Source: Enterococcus ureilyticus (GTDB lineage: Bacteria; Bacillota; Bacilli; Lactobacillales; Enterococcaceae). Taken from it: 64,000 nt of DNA. The notes under the pieces were generated by a model, which was not told the origin of the DNA, searched no databases, and was given only the letters and a program-made list of their open reading frames with translations. Of the stretch, positions 25,765-34,388 are shown in pieces; within the stretch, counting starts at the first letter, position 1, and each line of letters starts with the position of its first letter. The stretch lies in NCBI RefSeq assembly GCF_001730315.1, contig NZ_MIKC01000039.1, forward strand, positions 161,961 through 225,960, written 5' to 3'. A program made the position numbers and the translations under genes.

Positions 25765-26703
25765 ATGGCAAATCGTGTCGTGATCGCATTGGGAGGCAAT
25801 GCAATTTTAAAACCAAATCAAGAGGCAACACTTGAGGTACAATTAGAGAATGTTAAAGTCAGCGCTGAGCTGGTAGCAAAAATAGAAGAAATTGATTATG
25901 AAATCGTTTTAACACATGGGAATGGTCCACAGGTTGGGAATATTTTAAGACAAAATGAAGAAGCCAAAGATATCGTTCCACCGTTTCCTTTAGACGTTTG
26001 TAATGCAGAATCACAAGGGTTTATCGGTTATATGTTAGAACAAAGTTTGAAAAATTCGTTGGAAACAAAAGGATTAACAAGTAACGTCATCTCATTACTT
26101 ACTCAAACTGAGGTTTCAGCTGAAGATGAAGCTTTTAATAATCCGAACAAACCAATCGGAATTTTTTATTCAGAAGCAGAAGCGAAAAAAATGGAACAAG
26201 AAAAAAACTGGGTAATGATGGAAGATGCTGGTCGCGGCTATCGTCGTGTCGTTCCTTCACCGCAACCAAAAGCGATTCATGGTGTAGATGCAATCGTTCA
26301 TTTATTAAGCCGAAATACAATCGTGATTGCAGGTGGTGGCGGTGGAATTCCCGTTGTTCGTGATCAAGATGGGTTGTTAAAAGGAATCGAAGCGGTGATT
26401 GATAAAGATCGTACAGGTAAAAAGCTAGCAGAACAAGTTGATGCCAATGTCTTTATGATGCTAACAGACGTGAGTAATGTTTATATCAATTACGGTAAAG
26501 AAAATCAAGAAAAACTAGAAACGATTTCTGTCAAACAAGCACAACAATATATGGATGAAGGTCATTTTGCTGATGGCAGCATGGGACCAAAAATGGAAGC
26601 TGCAATTGGTTTTGCTGCACAAGGAAAAACTGCGATTATTTGCTCATTGGAAGAGGCTGATCAAGCGTTATTAGGTAGAGCGGGAACAAGAATCACAGGA
26701 TAA
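25765..26703 (+). CDS. arcC: Carbamate kinase
   Basis: Carbamate kinase transfers phosphate from carbamoyl phosphate to ADP, giving ATP, ammonia and CO2. The 312-residue product has the amino-acid-kinase fold motifs VIALGGNAIL, LTHGNGPQVGNIL, YRRVVPSPQPKAI, IVIAGGGGGIPV and the ATP-site GSMGPKMEAA. In this island it uses carbamoyl phosphate from oxalurate rather than from citrulline; no other arginine deiminase gene is near. It starts behind GAAGGAGG and is followed by a strong shared terminator. In E. coli the equivalent allantoin-cluster kinase is AllK. Confidence 0.95.
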   Translation: MANRVVIALGGNAILKPNQEATLEVQLENVKVSAELVAKIEEIDYEIVLTHGNGPQVGNILRQNEEAKDIVPPFPLDVCNAESQGFIGYMLEQSLKNSLETKGLTSNVISLLTQTEVSAEDEAFNNPNKPIGIFYSEAEAKKMEQEKNWVMMEDAGRGYRRVVPSPQPKAIHGVDAIVHLLSRNTIVIAGGGGGIPVVRDQDGLLKGIEAVIDKDRTGKKLAEQVDANVFMMLTDVSNVYINYGKENQEKLETISVKQAQQYMDEGHFADGSMGPKMEAAIGFAAQGKTAIICSLEEADQALLGRAGTRITG

Positions 26704-26713
26704 AAAAATATAA

Positions 26714-26758
26714 ATAGAAGTTGGAAGAAATCATCTGGTTTCTTCCAACTTCTATTTT
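26714..26758. terminator. Bidirectional terminator between arcC and pucR
   Basis: TAGAAGTTGGAAGAAA and TTTCTTCCAACTTCTA pair fully around TCATCTGG, with A- and T-rich flanks on the two sides. It ends both the rightward allC-arcC unit and the leftward pucR gene. Confidence 0.9.
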
Positions 26759-26760
26759 CG

Positions 26761-28401
26761 TTATTGATGCTGATTTGATCGTTCGGACAATTCTAACGCT
26801 AAGCGTAGATTCAAGCTATTTGTTGGATCTTGAATACTTTTACCTAGGAGTTTAGCACAGTGATCGATTCTGTATTTGATGGTATTACGGTGTAAATACA
26901 TTTCTTTCGCCGTTTTTGAAATCTCGCATTGAAAACTCAAGTAACATTGTAATGTTTTACGAAGTTCAATGAACGAATCCTCAACAGGATAGGCCAGTTC
27001 TTTTAAAGTACTCTCACAGAAATAATGAATATCTTCTAAACTCATTTTTTCAAATAAGCTTTTCATTCCCTTGGGATGATAGCGGTGCGTTAGTATGCTG
27101 CTTGTCATCGTCAGCATTTCTTCATAGGCTGTTTTGGCTTCGATAAAGGAACTAGCGATCTGTTCAATCGTTTCATATAAATTTCCTAAAGCAAATGTTA
27201 AAGTAATGGGCAATTTTTCAGATAATTCTAAAGATAATTCTTGTAAAATTTCCTCTAAATCATCCACTCTACTTTGAATTAGAATCGCGAGATGGTTCGT
27301 ATTTTTTACTTTGAAAATACTAATATGTTTGATTCTTAATGGTAATGTCTCTTGCAACCATTGAAAAGCGACATCGCTTTCTTCTTGTTGGTATTTGATT
27401 TTGGTAGCAGTTGTTGTAGTTTGACTACAAACTGCATATACAATTTGATATTGCGTACTTTTCTTTAAACCATAATTTGCTCCAAGATCAAGCCAATCAC
27501 GTCTGGTTTGATGAGGTGTCTGTTGGTATTCAACCAGCTGAGCTAGAAAATCACTTTTAAGAAAATCAAGCGATTCTTGGATTTTTTGGTTTTTGTACAG
27601 CATAAAGGATAAAACGAGACCAGCTTGTTCTACTGCAAATTCTGACATTGGATAGGGCACTTGTTCGGGGTTTAGAACAAGCAGATAGTGCGGGAAATAA
27701 CTATTTACAGTCACTGGAAATCCAGCAATCTGCAAGGTAGACTGGTTTAAATCTTTGATCACAAATGAAGCATGACTGTCCTCGCTCCAGCAATCATATT
27801 TGTTAATAAGCTGTTCAACATAATACTCTGCAGGTTTTGATGTTTGCGTAAAGTGCTTCGAATGAGCGATAACTTTACGATAAGGACTAAGTAAAATCAC
27901 TGGTGTATTGATCATTTTTCCAAAATCTGCGACAAAACGTGCGATGCTTACATCATGAATCAATAGATTAGAAAAGCGTTTTTGGATATCTAAAGCGTAG
28001 CTTAATTGCTCTGTCTTTGTATCCCACAAATAGTTTAGCAATTGATGTAATAGACCACCTAAAGGCTGAGTGCTTGGAACTTGAACAATTGGAAAATCAA
28101 CTTCATTTGCATAAGCGACCACCTCAGGATCAATTGTTTCGATAAAGCGACCGACTTTAATACCAATCCCAGCGGCTTCCTGTTCTTTTAAAGAATCAAT
28201 CAAGGTGATCAATTCTTTTTGATTCTCTTTATAGACCATTGCAGTTGTTAAAAGAAAAATTTTCTTAGGAATAAAACCTGCCACATCAGGCGTTTCAGAA
28301 ATTTCGATACTTTCAACAATCGTATTAGCTTTTGTCGGATGTGTTAATAATTTTAGATCGGAAAATCTTGGTATTTTCAATAAATCTTCTAAAGTAGTCA
28401 A
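26761..28401 (-). CDS. pucR: PucR-family purine catabolism regulator
   Basis: The 546-residue regulator has an N-terminal PucR sensory domain (TTLEDLLKIPRFSDLKLLTH at the start, residues 1-115), a middle GGDEF-like/CdaR-type region, and a C-terminal PucR helix-turn-helix (AKEMYLHRNTIKYRIDHCAK near the end). PucR proteins activate allantoin and ureide genes on sensing pathway intermediates. The start is a TTG at 28401 with TTAGGAGG 7 bases upstream; the open frame extends 29 codons further, but those codons run through the ribosome site and a hairpin repeat and are rejected. It is divergent from the pucG-type gene and convergent with arcC. No B. subtilis-type PucR box was looked for successfully. 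Confidence 0.9.
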   Translation of the reverse strand: MTTLEDLLKIPRFSDLKLLTHPTKANTIVESIEISETPDVAGFIPKKIFLLTTAMVYKENQKELITLIDSLKEQEAAGIGIKVGRFIETIDPEVVAYANEVDFPIVQVPSTQPLGGLLHQLLNYLWDTKTEQLSYALDIQKRFSNLLIHDVSIARFVADFGKMINTPVILLSPYRKVIAHSKHFTQTSKPAEYYVEQLINKYDCWSEDSHASFVIKDLNQSTLQIAGFPVTVNSYFPHYLLVLNPEQVPYPMSEFAVEQAGLVLSFMLYKNQKIQESLDFLKSDFLAQLVEYQQTPHQTRRDWLDLGANYGLKKSTQYQIVYAVCSQTTTTATKIKYQQEESDVAFQWLQETLPLRIKHISIFKVKNTNHLAILIQSRVDDLEEILQELSLELSEKLPITLTFALGNLYETIEQIASSFIEAKTAYEEMLTMTSSILTHRYHPKGMKSLFEKMSLEDIHYFCESTLKELAYPVEDSFIELRKTLQCYLSFQCEISKTAKEMYLHRNTIKYRIDHCAKLLGKSIQDPTNSLNLRLALELSERSNQHQ

Positions 28402-28422
28402 TGGATTTCCTCCTAATATAAA

Positions 28423-28530
28423 AGCTGAATGAGCTCGTAAAGACTCGACTGAAAAATAGGGAAAAACGAATGTGTCGATTTTTGACACAAGCGTATTTCA
28501 TCTTTTTTCGATAGAGTGATTCTTGAAGCT
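28423..28530 (-). repeat. Long hairpin repeat, copy 4 (pucR leader)
   Basis: On the minus strand the order is GAAAAAAGAT, GCTTGTGTC, loop AAAAATC, GACACATTCG, then CCCTATTTTTCAGTCGAG and CATTCAGCTTTTAT running into the pucR ribosome site. It is the same element as in the allD2, fdrA and ylbE leaders, in the leader of the opposite-strand regulator. The tip stem differs in sequence but pairs. Confidence 0.75.
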
Positions 28531-28734
28531 AGATATGACATCAATAAATTACGTTAACTATCAGTTTATATCGTATTGTATTTTTAGTCTATCTTTATTC
28601 TAAATGATAGCGTATGCAGATTCAAGAAAGGTTTGTACGAAATGACCGAAAATTCAATTTTTTTATTCAAATGTGCCAATGACTTTTTTTGATATAAAGG
28701 TAGGATGAAATTAAAACGGAAAAGAGGAATAGTT

Positions 28735-29943
28735 ATGTTTTCAGAAATATCAGTACCAAATAGAACAATCATGACACCAGGACCAGTCGAGGCTCATCCT
28801 GTGGCATTAAGAGCAATGTCTGCATCGATTTTAGGACAGTTTGATCCAGCTTTTCTAAAAATTATGGATGAAGTGAAAGAAATGATCAAAATTCCTTTCG
28901 GTACTAAAAATAAGCAAGCTTTTGCAGTTGATGGCACGTCACGTTCTGGATTAGAAGCTGCTTTGATTGCATTGATCGAACCAGGAGATAAGGTTTTGAT
29001 TCCAGTTTATGGAAGATTTGCTTATCTTTTAGGAGAAATTTGTGAGCGAGCTCAGGCTGAAATCCATTATCTTGAAAAAGAATGGGATGCACCATTCGAT
29101 CAAGAGACGGTGATTAAGGAAATTGAAAAATTCCAACCAAAAATTGTTGCAATGGTTCATGGAGAAACTGCAAATGGACAAATGCAAGCAATGGAAAAAA
29201 TCGGACAATATTGCCAAGCAAACGAAGTTTTCTTCGTTGTAGATATGGTGGCAACTTACGGTGGCGTTCCTATTGAAGTGGATGCGTGGGGCGTTGATAT
29301 CGCAATTGCAGGAACGCAAAAATGTGTGAGTGTGCCTTCTGGTTTGTCTTTGATCACTTATAACGACCGCGTAGAAAAAGTATTGACTAGTCGCTATCAA
29401 AAAGAATTAGGTTTAAGTAAAGACATCCGCAATGATAATCATATCAGCAGTAATTACCTTGATTTAAGTCAATTACAACGCTATTGGAGTGAAGAACGAA
29501 TCAATCATCATACTGAAGCGACAAGCATGATTTACGGCTTACATGAAGGATTGAGAATGATGATTCAGGAAGGAATGGATCAGGTATACGCTCGTCATGC
29601 TCAGAATGATCAAGCAATTATTGCGGGGATCAAAGCTATGGGTTTAGGTTTTTATGGAGATTTATCCACAAAAATGCCTACAGTTACACCAATCATGATT
29701 CCAGAAGGAATCGATGGTGAAAAAGTTCGTTCATTGATGCTAGATGAATTCGAAGTAGAAATTGCATCGTCTTTTGGTGCGCTTCAAGGGAAAGTTTGGC
29801 GTATCGGCAATATGGGCTATAGCAGCAGAAAAGCGAATGTACTTCATGTATTATCGGCTTTAGAAGGTGCGCTTAATTATTATGGTGCGGATATTGTTAA
29901 AGGTGAAGCCGTTAAAGCTGCATTAATGATTTATAAAAATTAG
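28735..29943 (+). CDS. pucG: (S)-ureidoglycine--glyoxylate aminotransferase (PucG type)
   Basis: A fold-type I PLP aminotransferase of 402 residues. PucG moves the amino group of (S)-ureidoglycine to glyoxylate, giving glycine and oxalurate. Seen are the family start RTIMTPGPVEAHPVALRAM, DGTSRSGLEAAL, HGETANGQMQ, the PLP Asp in VDMVATYGGVPIEVDAWG and the Schiff-base lysine in AGTQKCVSVPSGLS. Serine/alanine-glyoxylate aminotransferases have the same pattern; the island favours PucG. The ATG at 28735 follows AGAGGAA. It is divergent from pucR, with about 200 bases shared upstream region, and ends at its own terminator. It gives a second route to oxalurate besides AllE-AllD. Confidence 0.85.
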   Translation: MFSEISVPNRTIMTPGPVEAHPVALRAMSASILGQFDPAFLKIMDEVKEMIKIPFGTKNKQAFAVDGTSRSGLEAALIALIEPGDKVLIPVYGRFAYLLGEICERAQAEIHYLEKEWDAPFDQETVIKEIEKFQPKIVAMVHGETANGQMQAMEKIGQYCQANEVFFVVDMVATYGGVPIEVDAWGVDIAIAGTQKCVSVPSGLSLITYNDRVEKVLTSRYQKELGLSKDIRNDNHISSNYLDLSQLQRYWSEERINHHTEATSMIYGLHEGLRMMIQEGMDQVYARHAQNDQAIIAGIKAMGLGFYGDLSTKMPTVTPIMIPEGIDGEKVRSLMLDEFEVEIASSFGALQGKVWRIGNMGYSSRKANVLHVLSALEGALNYYGADIVKGEAVKAALMIYKN

Positions 29944-29958
29944 AAATAAATGTAAATT

Positions 29959-30005
29959 GTTTGTGTAAAAGAACAAGTGATTGTTCGTTTTGCACAAACT
30001 TTTTG
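29959..30005 (+). terminator. Terminator of pucG
   Basis: GTTTGTGTAAAAGAACAA pairs with TTGTTCGTTTTGCACAAAC around GTGA, followed by five T. Confidence 0.85.
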
Positions 30006-30039
30006 ACAAGTTTGTGAAAAACAATGATGCTTGAAAGTT

Positions 30040-30053
30040 TGCTACCGCTTACA
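30040..30053 (+). promoter_or_regulatory. cre-like operator upstream of the MFS gene
   Basis: TGCTACCGCTTACA deviates from the cre consensus TGnAAnCGnTTnCA at one position. It carries the same ACCGCTTACAAT as the sites at 984 and 17090. Confidence 0.6.
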
Positions 30054-30155
30054 ATTGAAATGAATTAAGAAGTTGTTTGTTTATATAGTTTAGAATAAAA
30101 TGCACAAACATTTTTATCGTTGCCTATATAAAAAATAACAAATGGAGGAAAAGAC

Positions 30156-31433
30156 ATGGATGCAAAAGTTAAGAGTTCGGGAATGGATTATTGGAAAAAA
30201 ATCGTCATTTTATTATGTGCTGGTTGGGTAACGATCTGGGTATATCGTTCAGCTTTATCACCTGCCTATCCACAAATCAATGCGTCACTTGGTGGAGGTA
30301 TCTCGGATACAGCACTAGGCTTTATTTCAACTTGTTACTTCTTCGGGTATGTTGCAATGCAAATTCCAGCAGGATTTTTAGTTGATAAGATCGGAAAGAA
30401 AAAAGTCTTAATTCCAGGCTTTATTGTTTTTGGACTAGCCGCTTTGTTGATTTCGCAAGCGACAAGCATTTCAATGATATATGTTGGGAGTGTTTTAGCT
30501 GGTTTAGGTTGTGGATCATTTTATGGTTCAGCTTATTCATTAACATCTCAAAATATTCCTAAAGAAAAAAGAAGCTTTTCTACTGCTATTGTAAACAGTG
30601 GTTCAGCAGTTGGTTCAGGATTAGGATTGATTTTATCTAGTTTCTTAGTTGTTCAATTACAGTTCCCTTGGCAAACAATGATGTATATTTCAGTAGCCTT
30701 GATTGCTGTGATGTTAGTAGCGTTTATTGCAATTATTCGTAATAATAAAGAAGATGCTGAATTTTTAGCACAATCAGAAGCAGCAGAAGCGGCAGAAGTT
30801 GCTAAAGTGACAGAAGAAGCAGCTGTTTTAGAAAAAGAAAATGTATCGATTAAAAAATTATTTGCACCAAAAATGTTATTTGCTTATATTTTATACTTTG
30901 CAACTTGTTATGGTTACTATATGACTGTTACTTGGTTACCAAATTTCTTAGGTACAGAACGTGGGTTTGAAGGTGCCGCAATTGGTTTTTCTGCCTCATT
31001 AGTGGCGTTTGCCTCAATTCCTGGCGCTTTATTCTTTAGTCGTTTAGCAGATAAATACATGCATAAAAAAGTTCAATTTATTGTAATTTTAGAACTTTTA
31101 GCTGCTGCAATGTTACTATTTACAGTTCAAGCGACTAATTCAACGTTTTTATTGATTAGTTTGATTTTATACGGATTTTTAGGAAAACTTGCAGTAGAAC
31201 CAATTATCATTTCATGGCTTGGTGAGAATGCACCTAAAGTCGGTATTGGTACAACACTTGGCGTATTCAACTTTTTCGGAATGATGTCATCCGTTATTGC
31301 ACCAACATTAACAGGTTCTATTTCAGATGCAACTGGTTCAAAAGTAATGGGCTTTTATATTTCAGTTATCCTATTGGTAGTTGGGACAATTCTATTCTTA
31401 TTAGCAAATTTAAATAAGAAACAAAAAAATTAA
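30156..31433 (+). CDS. MFS transporter
   Basis: A 425-residue major facilitator with 12 predicted membrane helices. Loop 2-3 carries the MFS signature (GFLVDKIGKKKVL), and a charged Ala/Glu-rich insertion (EAAEAAEVAKVTEEAA) lies between helices 6 and 7. The substrate cannot be read from sequence; similar proteins carry organic anions or nucleobase-derived ureides. Position between pucG and a symporter suggests import of a ureide or export of an end product such as oxamate. It has an AATGGAGG site and a cre-like element upstream, so it likely starts a transcription unit. Confidence 0.85.
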   Translation: MDAKVKSSGMDYWKKIVILLCAGWVTIWVYRSALSPAYPQINASLGGGISDTALGFISTCYFFGYVAMQIPAGFLVDKIGKKKVLIPGFIVFGLAALLISQATSISMIYVGSVLAGLGCGSFYGSAYSLTSQNIPKEKRSFSTAIVNSGSAVGSGLGLILSSFLVVQLQFPWQTMMYISVALIAVMLVAFIAIIRNNKEDAEFLAQSEAAEAAEVAKVTEEAAVLEKENVSIKKLFAPKMLFAYILYFATCYGYYMTVTWLPNFLGTERGFEGAAIGFSASLVAFASIPGALFFSRLADKYMHKKVQFIVILELLAAAMLLFTVQATNSTFLLISLILYGFLGKLAVEPIIISWLGENAPKVGIGTTLGVFNFFGMMSSVIAPTLTGSISDATGSKVMGFYISVILLVVGTILFLLANLNKKQKN

Positions 31434-31505
31434 CTCGAAATGATGTCTAATAACTAGTTATGTCTTAAGTCATCAGTTGGTATCTTAAAAGTGAGGAACC
31501 TAGTT

Positions 31506-32726
31506 ATGAAAAAAATTCGCAACATAAGTATGACAAATCAAGTGATGATCGCCACTATATTAGGGGTTATAGTGGGGATCATCTTTCAAGAAAAAGTCGA
31601 ATCATTCAAAGTCATCGGGGATGTGTTTCTACGATTGATTCAGATGTCTGTGGTCGTTTTGATCATGGGCGCAGTTATTGAAGCAGTTGGTAGTTTAGAA
31701 GCAAAAGAACTTGGAAAAATTGGCTTGAAAGTATTTGTCTGGTTTATGGGTTCGACTATTTTGGCCGCAATTATTGGTGTTTTGTTTGGCTTATTGATTC
31801 AACCTGGAAAAGGATTAGAAGTTAGTGGTTTTGAAGCAGGATCAATCAAGGCGAGTACGGAGAGTTTACAAGAAATCATTATTGATTTTATTCCCAAAAA
31901 CATTATTGAAGCAATGGCACAAGCGAATATGATCCAAGTAATCATTTTTTCTTTATTATTTGGATTAGCATTGAGTTTAATCAAAGACAAAGATAAAAAT
32001 TCAATTCTACTGGATGGTGTTTCAGCATTTAACAATGTTATTTTGAAAATGGTAACATTGATCATGAAACTTGCCCCAATTGGTATTTTTTGCTTGATTG
32101 CTCCAGTGATAGGGACGATTGGCACAGGTGTTTTGATAACCTTGATGAAATTTTTACTAACACTGGCAGTCAGCGCATTATTATTTTTAATCGTTTGGTT
32201 ATTAATAACAGCTTTCTATTGTAAAGTTAGTGTGAAAAAATTAGCACAAAATATGTGGAGAATGTCAATTGTTGCGTTTACAACAACATCTTCAGCGATT
32301 ACTTTACCTATTCAGATCGAAGACGGTAGAGACAAATTGGGAATTAGTGATCGAATTTCAAAATTAGTTCTGCCTTTAGGGATGACTTTGAATAGTAATG
32401 GTCTGGCAATGTTTTTATCGCTAGCTATCGTAACATTTGCTCAATTCTATAATATTCAAATGGGGATTGGGGAATTAATTAAGGCTGTTCTATTATCAAC
32501 TTTAGCTTGTTTAGGTACAGTGGTGGTGCCTGGTGGTGGTTTAGTGGCACTAGCTACAGTTATGCCGATGCTAGGATTACCAACTGAAAGTATTGCACTA
32601 CTTGCAGGAATTGACTGGTTTTCTGGAATGTTTAGGACATTGCTGAATGTTGATGCAGATACAACCGTCGCGTTGATCATTGCAGCTGATGAGAAAGAAT
32701 TAGATTATGAGATCTTTAACTCGTAA
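31506..32726 (+). CDS. Dicarboxylate/amino acid:cation symporter, allantoin-island paralog
   Basis: A 406-residue DAACS-family carrier, paralogous to the one at 2888. Motifs: FTTTSSAITLPIQIED, LGMTLNSNGLAMF in the NMDGT position, VPGGGLVALATVMPMLGLP and GIDWFSGMFRTLLNVDADTT. As in the paralog the Asp of NMDGT is Asn, and the amino-group-binding Asp of helix 8 is replaced (Gly), while the substrate Arg and Asn remain. The ATG at 31506 has GAGGAA upstream; a GTG at 31491 overlaps that site. I infer transport of a carboxylate without an amino group, perhaps oxamate or a C4 acid exchanged during allantoin use. Confidence 0.87.
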   Translation: MKKIRNISMTNQVMIATILGVIVGIIFQEKVESFKVIGDVFLRLIQMSVVVLIMGAVIEAVGSLEAKELGKIGLKVFVWFMGSTILAAIIGVLFGLLIQPGKGLEVSGFEAGSIKASTESLQEIIIDFIPKNIIEAMAQANMIQVIIFSLLFGLALSLIKDKDKNSILLDGVSAFNNVILKMVTLIMKLAPIGIFCLIAPVIGTIGTGVLITLMKFLLTLAVSALLFLIVWLLITAFYCKVSVKKLAQNMWRMSIVAFTTTSSAITLPIQIEDGRDKLGISDRISKLVLPLGMTLNSNGLAMFLSLAIVTFAQFYNIQMGIGELIKAVLLSTLACLGTVVVPGGGLVALATVMPMLGLPTESIALLAGIDWFSGMFRTLLNVDADTTVALIIAADEKELDYEIFNS

Positions 32727-32766
32727 CCTTTAAAAAGACAAGATCAATAGTACTAAAAATGAAATA

Positions 32767-32815
32767 AACCCTTGAAAGTTAGAGTTAATAGCCAATTTTC
32801 AAGGGTTATTTTATA
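32767..32815 (+). terminator. Terminator after the symporter
   Basis: AACCCTTGAAAGTT and AATTTTCAAGGGTT pair around a 13-base loop, followed by ATTTTAT. Confidence 0.8.
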
Positions 32816-32880
32816 CTAGTAGAAAAGATTCTTTCAATATTTAAGTTTAAGCAGTAAAACCAATTAAAGGAGGCGAATGA

Positions 32881-34338
32881 ATGGAAAATCAAGATTATCA
32901 AATTACAGAAGAAGAGCTTCAATCTTTTCGAGAGCGTGGGTACAATGAAGCGTTACTTCCAAAGCCACTATCAAAGAGAATGATGGGAAAATTGAATTAT
33001 TTTACACTGTGGATGGGTTCAGTTCACAATATTCCGAATTATACTGCTGTAGGAGGATTTTTATTTTTAGGACTATCTCCTATTAATATAATGTTGGCAT
33101 TGATGTTAAGTGCAACGGCTGTGGCTTTGTTTATGACACTTAATGGTCGTGCTGGCTCAAAATATGGCATTCCATTTGCACTACATTTACGTTCAACTTA
33201 TGGCGTCATGGGTGCGAAGTTACCAGGCTTTCTTAGAGGATGCGTCGCGGCCATTGCGTGGTTTGGTTTGCAGAATTATACTGGTTCATTAGCTTTACTG
33301 ATTTTAATTGGTAAAATTTGGCCGCAGTTTTTGACCTTAGGCGGAAATACAATGATTTTAGGGATTTCTATGCCAGGTTTAATCGCATTTACAATTTTTT
33401 GGGTAGTAAATGTGCTGATTGGTTTTGGTGGTGGTGAGATTTTAAATAAGTTCACAGCGATTCTAAGTCCACTGATTTACATAGTTTTTGGTGGGATGGC
33501 TATTTGGGCGATCAGTGCTGCAGGCGGTTTAGGAGCAATTTTATCCTATGACGTTGCCGGTGCTGTCCATAATATTTCGCCAGTCTTTGTTTATTTTATG
33601 ATTATTAATTCTGTTTTAGCTGTGTGGGCTGCACCTGGTGCAAGTGTGGCGGATTTTACTCAAAATGCAAAATCAACTAAGGATCAAACAATTGGTCAAA
33701 CAGCTAGTTTTTTAGTTGGTTATGGGATTTTCGCATTTTCAAGTGTTGTCATTTTGATCGGTGGTTCGATTCGTTATGGTATTCAAGAATGGAATATTTT
33801 GAATATTGTGGATCGCTGGGATAATTCATTTGCAATTGTTGTTGCAATGCTAGTATTCTTATTAACGACGGTTTCAACAAATGCTACTGGAAATATCATT
33901 CCAGCAGCGTATCAGTTGAGCGCATTGTTTCCTAAACGGATCGATTATAAAAAAGGTGTCTTACTTGCGAGTGTCATCAGTTTCATGATCATGCCGTGGA
34001 AATTGATGGAAAATGCAAATAGTATTTTTATTTTTCTAAATACGATCGGCGCTGTACTCGGTCCTGTTGCAGGGACGATGATTGCACACTACTATTTTGT
34101 TGAGCATCAAACGATTGATTTGGATCAGTTATATATGGATCAACAGGCAGATAATCGTCATAATATCTATAAAGGGTTAAATAAACCAGCTTATGTTGCG
34201 ACTGTTTTAGCTTTAGTCATTTGTTTAAGTGGTAACTTTATTCCAGCATTAAAAGTAATTTCCGATATTTCTTGGATTTCCGGGTTTATATCAGCTTTTG
34301 GAGCCTATTTATTATTAAGAAATTTTTTTGTTAAATAG
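32881..34338 (+). CDS. pucI: Allantoin permease (NCS1 family)
   Basis: A 485-residue NCS1 (nucleobase:cation symporter-1) transporter with about 12 membrane helices. Family features: FTLWMGSVHNIPNYTAVGGF near the N terminus, KYGIPFALHLRSTYGVMGAKLPGFLRG, AIAWFGLQNYTGSLAL, WAAPGASVADFTQNA and TVSTNATGNIIPAAYQLSA. PucI-type members take up allantoin; cytosine or hydantoin carriers belong to the same family. Allantoinase follows 50 bases downstream, which fixes the likely substrate. The start has AAAGGAGG. Confidence 0.9.
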   Translation: MENQDYQITEEELQSFRERGYNEALLPKPLSKRMMGKLNYFTLWMGSVHNIPNYTAVGGFLFLGLSPINIMLALMLSATAVALFMTLNGRAGSKYGIPFALHLRSTYGVMGAKLPGFLRGCVAAIAWFGLQNYTGSLALLILIGKIWPQFLTLGGNTMILGISMPGLIAFTIFWVVNVLIGFGGGEILNKFTAILSPLIYIVFGGMAIWAISAAGGLGAILSYDVAGAVHNISPVFVYFMIINSVLAVWAAPGASVADFTQNAKSTKDQTIGQTASFLVGYGIFAFSSVVILIGGSIRYGIQEWNILNIVDRWDNSFAIVVAMLVFLLTTVSTNATGNIIPAAYQLSALFPKRIDYKKGVLLASVISFMIMPWKLMENANSIFIFLNTIGAVLGPVAGTMIAHYYFVEHQTIDLDQLYMDQQADNRHNIYKGLNKPAYVATVLALVICLSGNFIPALKVISDISWISGFISAFGAYLLLRNFFVK

Positions 34339-34388
34339 CGAAAAAAGAATGAATGAGCTCGCACATTTTTTATTTAGGAGGAAAGTAA

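Noticed and set aside
28402..28488. N-terminal extension of PucR by 29 codons
   Set aside because: The codons run through the AGGAGG site and the hairpin repeat; the PucR domain starts at the TTG at 28401.
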